Made by a program: the position numbers and the translations under genes. Of a stretch of DNA of 64,000 nt, positions 34,488 to 43,286 are shown in pieces. Position 1 is the stretch's first letter. Each line of letters opens with the position of its first letter. Source of the DNA: Lysobacter gummosus (lineage in GTDB: Bacteria; Pseudomonadota; Gammaproteobacteria; Xanthomonadales; Xanthomonadaceae); contig NZ_CP011131.1 of the NCBI RefSeq assembly GCF_001442805.1, positions 4,836,001 through 4,900,000 of the forward strand. The letters are read 5' to 3'. The notes under the pieces were generated by a model, which saw only the letters and a list, made by a program, of their open reading frames with translations, had not been told where the DNA came from and did not search any database.

Positions 34488-34865
34488 ATGACCGCGCTCA
34501 ACCTGCGAACCGTCGAAGCCAAAGTCTTCGTGCCAGCCCGCGGCTTCGAGTTGTCGAAACGCTTCTACACCGCGATCGGTTTCGCCATTCCGTGGTCGTC
34601 GGACGATCTGGCCTACGTCCATCACGGCGACTGCAGTTCCCTGTTGCAGAAGTTCTACCTCGCCCAGCACGCGCAGAACTTCCAGATGCATCTGCTGGTG
34701 GAGAACGCCGACGATTGGTGGCGGCATCTGGCCGAGCAGAACATCGCGCAGACCTTCGGCGTGGACATCGGCGCACCCGAGGATCGGCCATGGATGATTC
34801 GCGATTTCACCCTGGTCGATCCGACGGTAGTGTTGTCACGGATTGGGCATAACTTGCCGGTGTGA
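34488..34865 (+). CDS. VOC (glyoxalase/bleomycin resistance-like) family protein
   Basis: 125 aa from MTALNLRTVEAKVFVPARGF. VOC beta-alpha-beta-beta-beta pattern: SKRFYTAIGFAIPWSSDDLA, NFQMHLLVENADDWWRHL, then APEDRPWMIRDFTLVDP with the C-terminal VDPTVVLSRI. Not all metal ligands of glyoxalase I are evident, so the function is open. A longer reading to 34323 would overlap the terminator and was rejected. Confidence 0.75.
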   Translation: MTALNLRTVEAKVFVPARGFELSKRFYTAIGFAIPWSSDDLAYVHHGDCSSLLQKFYLAQHAQNFQMHLLVENADDWWRHLAEQNIAQTFGVDIGAPEDRPWMIRDFTLVDPTVVLSRIGHNLPV

Positions 34866-34936
34866 TGTCATTGTCCGGCTGAGACCTGCGAGACTGCGGC
34901 GGTCCGGGATCGCCGCCGGGTAGATAGGAGCGCGAC

Positions 34937-35224
34937 ATGCCAACCGATTTTTCATTGATTATCTTCAAAGCGGATTCCGTCGAGGTGGTCTGCGAGCGCT
35001 GGCTCGGTGGCAAATCCACCTATGGCGCTGCGTTGGATGTGCTCTCGCGACCGCCGACGTTGGCGCAGCTCGGACTCGAATGCTGGTCACCGGTTTCACC
35101 GGATGAGGTACAGCTCATCGCCGTTCACAGCTATGTGGATGGCGCCACGCCCGAGGATATCGTCGAGCTGTCGTCGCGTTTTCCGTCACCGCTCTATCTT
35201 TGGACGTTGGAACGCGACTACTGA
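34937..35224 (+). CDS. Small hypothetical protein
   Basis: 95 aa starting MPTDFSLIIFKADSVEVVCE, with TAGGAG seven bases upstream. Mixed alpha/beta with ALDVLSRPPTLAQLGLECWS and SPLYLWTLERDY. No signal peptide. No family recognised. It follows the VOC protein by 71 bp. Confidence 0.65.
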   Translation: MPTDFSLIIFKADSVEVVCERWLGGKSTYGAALDVLSRPPTLAQLGLECWSPVSPDEVQLIAVHSYVDGATPEDIVELSSRFPSPLYLWTLERDY

Positions 35225-35251
35225 TTCCATACCGGAGTTACGCCTCCCCCA

Positions 35252-36043
35252 TCAAACCCGCGAAACAAACTCCAAACACAACCGCCCCTCCGCCTGACTG
35301 GCGACAATCTCCACCCCCTCCCCCGAATCAAGATCGAACCCCACCGTCGCCGATTCCATCCGATTCGGCTTCTCCGGGTCCCACTCGCGCAACGTCACCG
35401 TGTGCGAGCCGGCGGACAGGCGAACGTATACGGCGTTGGCGGGGGCGTGGTCGGCGAGGTAGCTCGGGGTGCGGGCGATGTTGCGGTCGACGTAGAGCTT
35501 GTGTTCGGCCAACAGCAGGCCGCCGACGGCGCGCACCAGCAGGCTGCAGGTTTGCGAGCGTTCGGCGAGTTCGTGCCGGCTCGGCAAGGGCGGCGGCCAT
35601 TCGCCGGGTTTCAGGTCGCGGCCCAGCACGTAGCGGTGGCCGTGTTCGAGTTCGAACAACCAGTGCTCGCGCGGTTGTACCTGGCCGTCTTTCACCGGGA
35701 CGTAGGCGCCGGGGCCGCCGAAGCGTTCGCTCATGCACAGCCAGAAGTCGCCCGGCATCGCTTCGTTGACGATGTCGGCGGGGCGGCCCTCATGGAAGGG
35801 GTAGTCGAAGGCGACCAGCGAGATCCGCGCGTCGGCGTCCACCCGATACACGCAGCGGTAGCCGGCCCACAGCGCCGAGCACAGGAAGCGCCGGTCGGGC
35901 GTGGCCTGCGCGCGCGCGCGGTAGAGATCGCCCCATTGCCGGGGCGCGTCGGGGTCGCACAGCAGTACGTTGCGCAGGTGCAGGCCGTCGAAGTCGAGGG
36001 CCTCGCATTCGTTGAGCAGGACGTGGGGCGTTTGCGCGGTCAT
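35252..36043 (-). CDS. Hypothetical protein
   Basis: 263 aa from MTAQTPHVLLNECEALDFDG. Soluble; AGYRCVYRVDADARISLVAF and EHGHRYVLGRDLKPGEWPPP are in the N-terminal and middle parts, and a beta-sandwich-like C-terminal portion carries VYVRLSAGSHTVTLREWDP. No recognised family. The start was set at an internal Met because upstream codons are low-complexity and lie close to the M28 peptidase 3' end. Confidence 0.6.
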   Translation of the reverse strand: MTAQTPHVLLNECEALDFDGLHLRNVLLCDPDAPRQWGDLYRARAQATPDRRFLCSALWAGYRCVYRVDADARISLVAFDYPFHEGRPADIVNEAMPGDFWLCMSERFGGPGAYVPVKDGQVQPREHWLFELEHGHRYVLGRDLKPGEWPPPLPSRHELAERSQTCSLLVRAVGGLLLAEHKLYVDRNIARTPSYLADHAPANAVYVRLSAGSHTVTLREWDPEKPNRMESATVGFDLDSGEGVEIVASQAEGRLCLEFVSRV

Positions 36044-36172
36044 ATCGGGGGGCCTGTCCGTGGCGGGTGTCGCCCTTGCGGGCGGAAACGAACGCGGCCG
36101 CGCGGAGGCGAGCTCCGGCGCGGCCGCGACGTCCAGCATCGCGCCGGCATCGGCCGGCGCGATTGAACCGTG

Positions 36173-37870
36173 TTACTTGGCGCCGCGGTCGGCCGCGCTC
36201 GCATCGCGCGCCGCGCGGAACTCCGAATCCTGGCTCCAGTTCGGCCAGCGGTTCGAATTGGCCAGATCGTTGCCCAGGGTGTAGAGCACCTGCAGGTCGC
36301 GCGCCATGCCGGTGAAGGTCCAGCTGGACTCCCACTGGTCGGCGGGCTGGTGGTAGCGATCGCGGGTGTAGGCCTCTTGCTCGGCCTTGCCCGCGGCTTG
36401 CCCGCCATCGACCTTGTCTTCGCCCGAGCCGAACGAGACCGCCGGCACGCCGCGCTTGGCGAAGGGGAAATGATCGGAGCGGAAGAAGTGCCCGGCTTCC
36501 GGCTTCGGGTCGGTGACGTAGTTGAGGTTCCAGCGCTGGCCGGTGGCGATCAGCTCATCCAGCAGCTCCTGCTTGGCGCTGCCGGAAGTGGTGAAGTCGC
36601 GCGACGGGCCGGTCGGATCGAGCGCGTCCATGTTGATGACGGCGACGGTCTTGCTCAGCGGGTACAGCGGACGCGCAGAGTAGTACTCCGAACCCAGCAG
36701 GCCCTTTTCTTCCGCGGTGACGTTGAGCAGCACCACCGAGCGCTGCGGCTTCTTGCCCTTGGCGAAGGCGCGGCCGATTTCGATCAGCGCCGCGGTGCCG
36801 GTGGCGTTGTCCACCGCGCCGTTGTAGATCTTGTCGCCCTTCGCATCGGGCTGGCCGACGCCCAGGTGATCCCAATGCGCGCTGTAGATGACGGTCTCGT
36901 CGGGCTTCTTGCTGCCTTCGATACGGCCGACGATGTTCTGCGAGGTGATCACCGCGCTGTCGACCACGTAGTTGGCCGAGAGGGTGACGTTCTTCAGCGT
37001 GACCGGCTTGAACTCGCGGGTCTGCGCCTGCTTCTTGAGCTTGTCGAAGTCCAGGCCGGCGCTCTTGAGCAGGCTCACGGCGAAGTCGCGCTGGATCCAG
37101 CCTTCCATGGTCGGGTGCGAGGCGCCGGGCTTGTCGCGGACCACGTCGAACATGGTGTTGGTGTTGGAGTTCTTGACCGTGGCCCAGCCGTAGGAGGCCG
37201 GATCGGTCTCGTGCACGATCAGCAAACCGACCGCACCGCGGCGCGCGGCCTCTTCGAACTTGTAGGTCCAGCGGCCGTAGTAGGTCATGGCCTTGCCGCC
37301 GAAGTCGCCCTGGCCGGATTCGAAGTCCGGGTCGTTGATCAGGACGATGGCGATCTTGCCTTTCAGATCGACGTTCTTGAAGTCGTCCCACTGGCGCTCG
37401 GGCGCGGTGATGCCGTAGCCGGCGAACACCAGCGGGGCGTTCTTGATGGCGACGTTGGTGGAGCCGTCGAGCGCGGCGCGCACGGCGATCTCGTTGCCCT
37501 GGGTCAGGGCGCGGGCCTTCTTCTTCACCGACACCGACAAGCTAGGCGTGCCGGCGATTTCCGCGCGCAGCAGCGGCACCGGCTGGGTCCACAGGCGCTT
37601 GCCGTCCTTGAGCTCGCCGCCGGGCTGGACGCCGGCCGCCTTAAGCTGGGCGACGACGTAGTCGATGGTCTTGGTCTCGCCGGCGGTGGCCGGGCCGCGG
37701 CCCTCGAACTCGTCGGAGGACAGCACCTTCACTTCCTCCGACAGGCGCTTGGTGTCGAAGGTGGGGGCTTTGGGCGCCTTCGGCGCTTTGGCCGGCTTGG
37801 CGGCGATGGCCGGCATCGAAAGGACGGCGGCGCAGAGCACCGCCAACGGGGTGGCGATTGGGAACTTCAT
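36173..37870 (-). CDS. Secreted M28 family zinc metallopeptidase with PA domain
   Basis: 565 aa. Signal peptide MKFPIATPLAVLCAAVLSMP ending at AIAA, then a Lys/Pro/Ala linker. A PA-like insert is around residues 130-260 (APLVFAGYGITAPERQWDDF, GKIAIVLINDPDFE). M28 ligands: YSAHWDHLGVG (His), GAVDNATGTAALIE (Asp), LLNVTAEEKGLLGSEYY (Glu-Glu), INMDALDP (Asp) and YHQPADQWE (His). It is an exported aminopeptidase or carboxypeptidase, typical of proteolytic Lysobacter-like lifestyles. Monocistronic. Confidence 0.9.
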   Translation of the reverse strand: MKFPIATPLAVLCAAVLSMPAIAAKPAKAPKAPKAPTFDTKRLSEEVKVLSSDEFEGRGPATAGETKTIDYVVAQLKAAGVQPGGELKDGKRLWTQPVPLLRAEIAGTPSLSVSVKKKARALTQGNEIAVRAALDGSTNVAIKNAPLVFAGYGITAPERQWDDFKNVDLKGKIAIVLINDPDFESGQGDFGGKAMTYYGRWTYKFEEAARRGAVGLLIVHETDPASYGWATVKNSNTNTMFDVVRDKPGASHPTMEGWIQRDFAVSLLKSAGLDFDKLKKQAQTREFKPVTLKNVTLSANYVVDSAVITSQNIVGRIEGSKKPDETVIYSAHWDHLGVGQPDAKGDKIYNGAVDNATGTAALIEIGRAFAKGKKPQRSVVLLNVTAEEKGLLGSEYYSARPLYPLSKTVAVINMDALDPTGPSRDFTTSGSAKQELLDELIATGQRWNLNYVTDPKPEAGHFFRSDHFPFAKRGVPAVSFGSGEDKVDGGQAAGKAEQEAYTRDRYHQPADQWESSWTFTGMARDLQVLYTLGNDLANSNRWPNWSQDSEFRAARDASAADRGAK

Positions 37871-38159
37871 GGGGAGGCCCTCGGATGGTCCGGCCGATAC
37901 TAGCCAGGAGGGCGTGATGGGTCTATCGGCCGTTGGGCATTTGTGGCGCGGAGCGGAAGCGGAAGCGCCGGCCGACGGGGTTCGGACGATGAGGCGGGCG
38001 CGCCTGCCCGGGCATACCCGCCACGGAGGGGCCGGCACGGACGGGCTCATCGGCGCGGTGAACCCTGGGTCGGCCGAGCCTCCGACGGTGGCCGCCAGGA
38101 CGTCGGCCCGGACCGGACCGGCGACGGCCTGGTCTGCCAGGCAAGCGCGAGCAAAGGCG

Positions 38160-39431
38160 CTACGACAAGCGCTCGTCCAGGCCGAGCACGATGTCGCGTT
38201 CCAGATCGAACGGCAGTACCCGCAAGCGCAGACTGTCGGAGTAGACGAACTCCTCCAGCGGCGCGTGAAAGTCGACGGTTTTCGGATAGACCAGAAACAA
38301 CTCGCCGCGATCGTCCAGATAGTGCCGGCCATAGGCGAACAGCTGATAGAAATCCGATTGCGCCAGCCCGTACTTCTCGCCGGCCATGCCGCGCGAGACG
38401 TCCAGCCGTTTCCACTTGGTATCGAGTACCCAGCTGCGATCGCGGCGCGACAGCAGGAAATCGGGCTTGAGCTGGAACCAGTCGCGCTCGCGGTGGCGGC
38501 ACAGGTGACGCGAGGACGCGCCGGGTTTGACCGCGGTGTCGGCCGGCAACTGGCGCCGCAGACATGCCTCGACATAGCGCTCGAACACCCGTTCCATCGG
38601 GAACAGCAAACTCAGGCCGCGCCATGCTCCAGCGACGGCGAGCGGACTGTGGCCGCCGAGAATCACGCTGCACCAGGGCTTCAACGGCCGGTAGTGGGCC
38701 ATCAAGCGATCCTCGCGCCAGTCGCGAAAATCCGTGGCGTGATCGGCGCTGACGGGCACCGCCGCCAGATAGCTGGCGAGTTCCCGCGACAAGCGCCAAT
38801 TGCGCGGGTCGCCGGTCAGCTTGCAGACCCGGTCGAGCGCGCTGCGCAGCAAGCGGTTTTCCGCTCGGTCGCAATCGAATATGTCGTGCTCGATCTGGAA
38901 CAGGTGCTCGCGTCCGGGCGGTTGCCGCAGCTGCCGCGTGACATCCAGCCGACCGCGCAGATAGCGCTGTTGCTCGCGCACGGCGCGGTAATCGAAGCGT
39001 ATGCCGCGCTTGATCAGATGGTCGAGGCCTTCGAGAAACTGCCGCATCACCCATTCGGTCAGCGGCGCATCGAAGGTACGCAAATGCGTCGCGGCGCTTT
39101 CGCGCGGGCTCAGATTGAGGCAGCGCGACAGCATCTTGCACAACAGATTGCGGGCGGCAGCGACGGCCTGCTCATCCTGGCCGTCGACGTGCTTGGGCAA
39201 TATCTCGATGCGGGTGCCGCACGGCGCCTCGATCACACCGACATAATTGTCCAATCGCAGCCAACGCCGACCCTCGAGTTGCACCAGGGCCGCGCCGGAT
39301 GCGCGCAGGCGTTCGCTTTCCGCGCACAGCCAGTCGAAGACAGCGACGGGAACGGCGGCTTCGTCCAGGGAACCCGCGGCCGCGCCGGTGGTCAGACGCG
39401 CGTACTCGCGGACAGTGACCAGAGCGGCCAT
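38160..39431 (-). CDS. mcrC: McrC, nuclease component of McrBC type IV restriction system
   Basis: 423 aa. N-terminal LVTVREYARL, GVIEAPCGTRIEILPK, and the McrBC 5-methylcytosine restriction pattern through LTEWVMRQFLEGLDHLIKRG. The C-terminal PD-(D/E)xK nuclease is LKPDFLLSRRDRSWVLDTKWK. It follows mcrB by 2 bp. McrC supplies the nuclease and stimulates McrB GTPase for cutting modified DNA. Intact itself, but the upstream mcrB frame is broken, so the system may be inactive. Confidence 0.92.
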   Translation of the reverse strand: MAALVTVREYARLTTGAAAGSLDEAAVPVAVFDWLCAESERLRASGAALVQLEGRRWLRLDNYVGVIEAPCGTRIEILPKHVDGQDEQAVAAARNLLCKMLSRCLNLSPRESAATHLRTFDAPLTEWVMRQFLEGLDHLIKRGIRFDYRAVREQQRYLRGRLDVTRQLRQPPGREHLFQIEHDIFDCDRAENRLLRSALDRVCKLTGDPRNWRLSRELASYLAAVPVSADHATDFRDWREDRLMAHYRPLKPWCSVILGGHSPLAVAGAWRGLSLLFPMERVFERYVEACLRRQLPADTAVKPGASSRHLCRHRERDWFQLKPDFLLSRRDRSWVLDTKWKRLDVSRGMAGEKYGLAQSDFYQLFAYGRHYLDDRGELFLVYPKTVDFHAPLEEFVYSDSLRLRVLPFDLERDIVLGLDERLS

Positions 39432-39433
39432 GG

Positions 39434-41958
39434 TCAGACCGCGATGATGCCGCGATAACTGTCGGCCTGGCCGAACGCTTCCGTATCGACCTGCCAGATC
39501 CGGTTTTCAAGCGGCCAAATCGGTCGTGCTGCCGAACAGGCCTTCGACCGACCGCTTGGGCTCGATGATGAATCGATGCCCTTCGGCCTTGTTCTGATCG
39601 TTGAGCACCCAGCGGATTCGTTCCCAGTCCTCGAAGAAGTATTCCTGCAGCAGCGGCAGAATCTGATTGCGGAACACGGCGGCCAGACGCGACAGGCTGC
39701 GCTCCTTGTCGAGCGCCATGAAATACGCATGCCCCAGGTGATGGTCGCGATCGAGCAGAACCTCGATGCGCCGATTCATGACCGCGAGCATCTCGCCGAT
39801 ATTGACGCCTTCCACGACGATCGCAGACAGCAACTCGGGCCGCGACGGCATCTCGGAAGAACTCGAAGCGGCGCCGCAGGGCGATGTCCAGCCCGGTCAG
39901 GGAGCGGTCGGCGGTGTTCATCGTTCCGATCAAATGGACATTGCCCGGAACCCCGAACCTCTCCTTCGAATAGGGAAGGATGACCTCCAGCGCCTCGTCC
40001 TCGCCGACGCGCTTGGACGGCTCGATCAAGGTGATCAGCTCGCCGAAAATACGCGAGATATTCCCGCGATTGATCTCGTCGATAATCAGTACGTGCGGCC
40101 GCGCGCCGGGCTGCGCTTCGCCCTGCAGCCCCAGCAGCTGCTCCAGCTTGTCGCGGTCTATGGAGCCGTCGTGCAACTGGTAGATCGTCATCTGGCTGAA
40201 CTGATTGTGCATCAGCTGATCGAGCGGCAAGGATGGCTCGTAGACGCGCAGCCAGCGGATCGCGCGGCATTGCGTGTACTCGTCGCCCTCGCGCGGAACC
40301 GGGCGGTAATCGCCGATGACCTCACCGATGGCGCGGAACTTCTGCAGGCCGTCGCTGACGACCAGCAAATCGCCCTGCTTGATCCGCAGCAGGAACGTCG
40401 CCACCGCGGTCACGGCGTAATCGCCGGACTCCACCTTCTGGCCTTCGCGCAGGAAGCGTTGGTAGACCTCGGCCCGGGTAGTGCAACCACTGAAGTCGAT
40501 GCCGTCGCCGTACCCCAGCAGCGCGATGCCGTTCTTGATGCATTCCTCGTAGATGTACGAATCGCTGCCCCGGCTGTTGCCGAGCGACATCTTCCAGATG
40601 CGCTTACCGGAAAGGTCGAACGGCGCCTGCGCTTTCCTGGCTATCTTCGCGCCGGCGGCCGCGGCGCAGATCGATTTGAATACGCCATCGTCCACTTCAT
40701 AACGCAGGGCGCCGCCATCGACCGGCGCATGTGCGCGGATTCCTTCGACGAAATCCTCGTAGCTGAAGCTTTGATGGAAGGTCACGAACTGCACCAGCTT
40801 GTCGTGGACCAATTCGTCGAAACGCTTTTTCAAGACTGCGCGCCCGCCCGGGTCGGCGGCATGTTGGGCCAACAGGTCCGGAGCGAGGATTTCCAACGCC
40901 TTGTCGATCGCGTGATAGGTCTTGCCCGTGCCCGGCGGGCCAAACAGAATCTGATTGAGGGGCGGCTTGCTCATCATCGGGGTCCTTTCGAAAGGCGGCT
41001 CGGCGACTCGGTTGCGGACAGGCGACACGGCGGGGAGCTGGCGCGAAATCAGGTAGCGCCCTTCGGCTTCCGGCGAGATGTGGACGATGTCGCCGGCCTT
41101 GATGTCCGCGTCGGAAAAATAACGGTTCAAGCGCTTGCGCAGGCGGCCACGGGTGTCGCTCGACGCGCGGATGTCGGACTCGAATTCGAATCCGGTGTCG
41201 GTGCGGAAGCGCGCGACTTCGCCATGTTCCTCGTCGCCTAAGCCACCCCGCATGTTTTCGGGAAACGGCGCCGACACCAGATTGAGGGTCAGATAGCCGT
41301 TGCGCACCGCGCCGTCGGTGAGCTTGATCGCGTAGGGATTGTTGCGCGCCCACTCCCGCCACAAGCGATGACTGAAGGCGACGATGGACTCGGACTGCGG
41401 CCGGCGCGCGGCGATGTCGCGATACAGCCGGCTTTGCGGCAATTCGCGGCGGCTGTTCGCCGGCAGGCCGAGAAATCCCAGCAACGGCTTGCGCAGGTAG
41501 ACGCAGACGATCTGCGGCGACTGCCGGGACTGATAGTGAAAGGCGATTTTCCAGCGGTACGCCTCGCCCAACGGGCTGGCGTCGATGTCCTCGAGCCGGC
41601 CATCGCGCGCGGCCGTGGCCACGGCTATTACTTCGCGCCTGACCGCTTCGAAGGCCTCGGCCGCGGTCCGGCCGAACTTGCGATACCAGCCGTACTGGCC
41701 GTCGTATGCACGCGAAAGATCGTCGTCGGCCGCCGTGGTGGCGATAGCGGTGGCGGCGACGCGGGAGTAAATGCCGAACTTGAACGCCGATCCGCCCCAG
41801 ATGCTGCCCAGGCCGTCCAGCCGGCTTTCCATCCAGTAGACGAAACTGTTCTTGTCGCCGGCGGTGGCGTATTCGGGCAGCGTCATCGTGCGCAGACGCT
41901 CGATCGGCCAGGCCTGAAGGAAATCGTCCCAGACGCGAGTGTCTTGATCGAACGCCAT
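39434..41958 (-). pseudogene. mcrB: McrB GTPase with DUF3578-like N-terminus and EVE-like insert; two frameshifts
   Basis: The N-terminal ~230 aa (FVYWMESRLDGLGSIWGGSA) resemble the DUF3578/MrcB-N DNA-reader domain. The AAA+ motor has Walker A FGPPGTGKTYHA, FHQSFSYEDFVEGI, Walker B VLIIDEINRGNIS, and the McrB GTPase signature MNTADRS near residue 680. Between them, residues ~450-590 look like an EVE/PUA modified-base reader (GIALLGYGDGIDFSGC; RIKQGDLLVVSDGLQKF). After ALRRRFEF one extra base near 39855 shifts the frame to EMPSRPELLSAIVV, and a second near 39511-39516 shifts to LENRIWQVDTEAF before the stop. Removing both restores a normal McrB end. Confidence 0.85.
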
Positions 41959-42124
41959 CGATTCTGTCCCTGTCCCTGGAAGCTCGCGGAACGATACAAC
42001 AATCGCGATGGTCTGAGCGCTGGATCGGCAAGGTCGAATGTATGCCTACGCGGGCCGGTTTCGTACGAACGGCCGCGGATGCTTCATCGCCGAATCAACC
42101 GCCGCACGAACCGGCCGCGCAAAG

Positions 42125-42967
42125 TTACGGCAACTCCAACACCAACTTGCCGAACTCCGCCACCGCCGGCGTGCACCCGCCCGGCCGGCGCAGCAGCACG
42201 AATTCGGCCGGCGGCAGCGAGGGCAGGCCGTATTGGCCGTCGACGATGCGCATGCCGGGCAGGACGTCGTCCTCGATCATCACGGTGATGCCCAGGCCCG
42301 CGGAGATCGCCGCGTTCAAGCCTTGCGAGCTGGGCGAGGTGAACATCACGTGCCACTCCACATCGGTGCCGTCGAGCGCGGACACGCCGATCTGGCGGTT
42401 GATGCACGGCGAGGGGAAAAACGCGAACGGCAGCGAGCGGCCGGGGGCGACGTCGAAGGTGTCCGATGCGACCCAGACGAAACGCGTGCGCCGCAGCACC
42501 GTGTCGGCGGCGCCGCCGGGCAATGCGATGACGACGGCCAGATCGAGCTCGTCGGCATCGACCATCTGGCGCAGGTCCATGCTCATGCTCACGCTGATGT
42601 CCATGCGCACGGCCGGGAACGCGCGGGTGAACTGGCACAGCAGGTTGGGCAGGCGGTCGCCGATGAAATTTTCCGGCACGCCGAATCGCACCACGCCGGT
42701 GATCGGCGAGGGCTGGAAGCGCCGCGACAGCGCGTCCAGCGATTGCAGGATCTGTTCGGCGTGGCGCAGGAAGTCTTCGCCGTCCTCGGTCAGGGTCAGC
42801 CGGCGCGTGGTGCGGTGAAGCAGCGAGCAGCCCAGCTGTTCCTCCAGGCGGCGGATCTGATGGCTGACCGCGGACTGGGTCAGGTGCAGGCGCTCGGCCG
42901 CGCGGGTGAAGCCGCCGGATTCGGTCACGGCGACGAAGGTTCGCAGCAGGGTCGGGTCCAGGTCCAT
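42125..42967 (-). CDS. LysR-type regulator beside an MFS transporter
   Basis: 280 aa. HTH: FTRAAERLHLTQSAVSHQIRRL near the N-terminus, then FRRTTRRLTLTEDG-like and a substrate-binding domain (GVPENFIGDRLPNLL; GITVMIEDDVLPGMRI). Divergent from the MFS pump 320 bp away, with a TN11A-type inverted element in front of it. It probably controls itself and the transporter. Confidence 0.9.
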   Translation of the reverse strand: MDLDPTLLRTFVAVTESGGFTRAAERLHLTQSAVSHQIRRLEEQLGCSLLHRTTRRLTLTEDGEDFLRHAEQILQSLDALSRRFQPSPITGVVRFGVPENFIGDRLPNLLCQFTRAFPAVRMDISVSMSMDLRQMVDADELDLAVVIALPGGAADTVLRRTRFVWVASDTFDVAPGRSLPFAFFPSPCINRQIGVSALDGTDVEWHVMFTSPSSQGLNAAISAGLGITVMIEDDVLPGMRIVDGQYGLPSLPPAEFVLLRRPGGCTPAVAEFGKLVLELP

Positions 42968-42984
42968 GCCGTCAGCATACGTCG

Positions 42985-43003
42985 ATTGATGATTGCGATT
43001 AAT
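42985..43003. promoter_or_regulatory. Candidate LysR binding site
   Basis: ATTGAT-N7-ATTAAT, an imperfect inverted repeat in the only AT-rich patch, lies 18 bp upstream of the LysR start codon and in the divergent region toward the MFS gene. Confidence 0.55.
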
Positions 43004-43082
43004 AGACCCTACAAAATTTAATCATTTCCCTCATGAGTCGGGTTTGGCCAGAATGATCGCCATCGACTCGCCACCGCCGCTT

Positions 43083-43177
43083 TCGTGGGAGGGGTTTGCA
43101 CCCCGGGGCCTTTCGATCAGCGCTTGCATTTAATTGGTATCGGATCGAAAGCGCCGGGGCGCAAGCCCCTGCCACGA
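43083..43177. repeat. Imperfect inverted repeat in the LysR/MFS gap
   Basis: TCGTGGGAGGGGTTTGCACC, then CTTTCGATC, pairs imperfectly with GATCGAAAGCGCCGGGGCGC, then CCTGCCACGA, around an AT-rich centre. It is related to the 35-bp element at 52840-52952 (shared GTGGGAGGGG core). It lies within the 319-bp gap 42968-43286, otherwise without genes. Confidence 0.7.
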
Positions 43178-43286
43178 CAGCCGCCGCCCCTCCCGCTTGC
43201 CTAATCCCGAACCGCGCCGCCCCGGCGTGCGCGGCGACGCCGCGCCGTGGCCGCCGCCCTCGGCCGCTTTCACGAAGGACGCCGCA

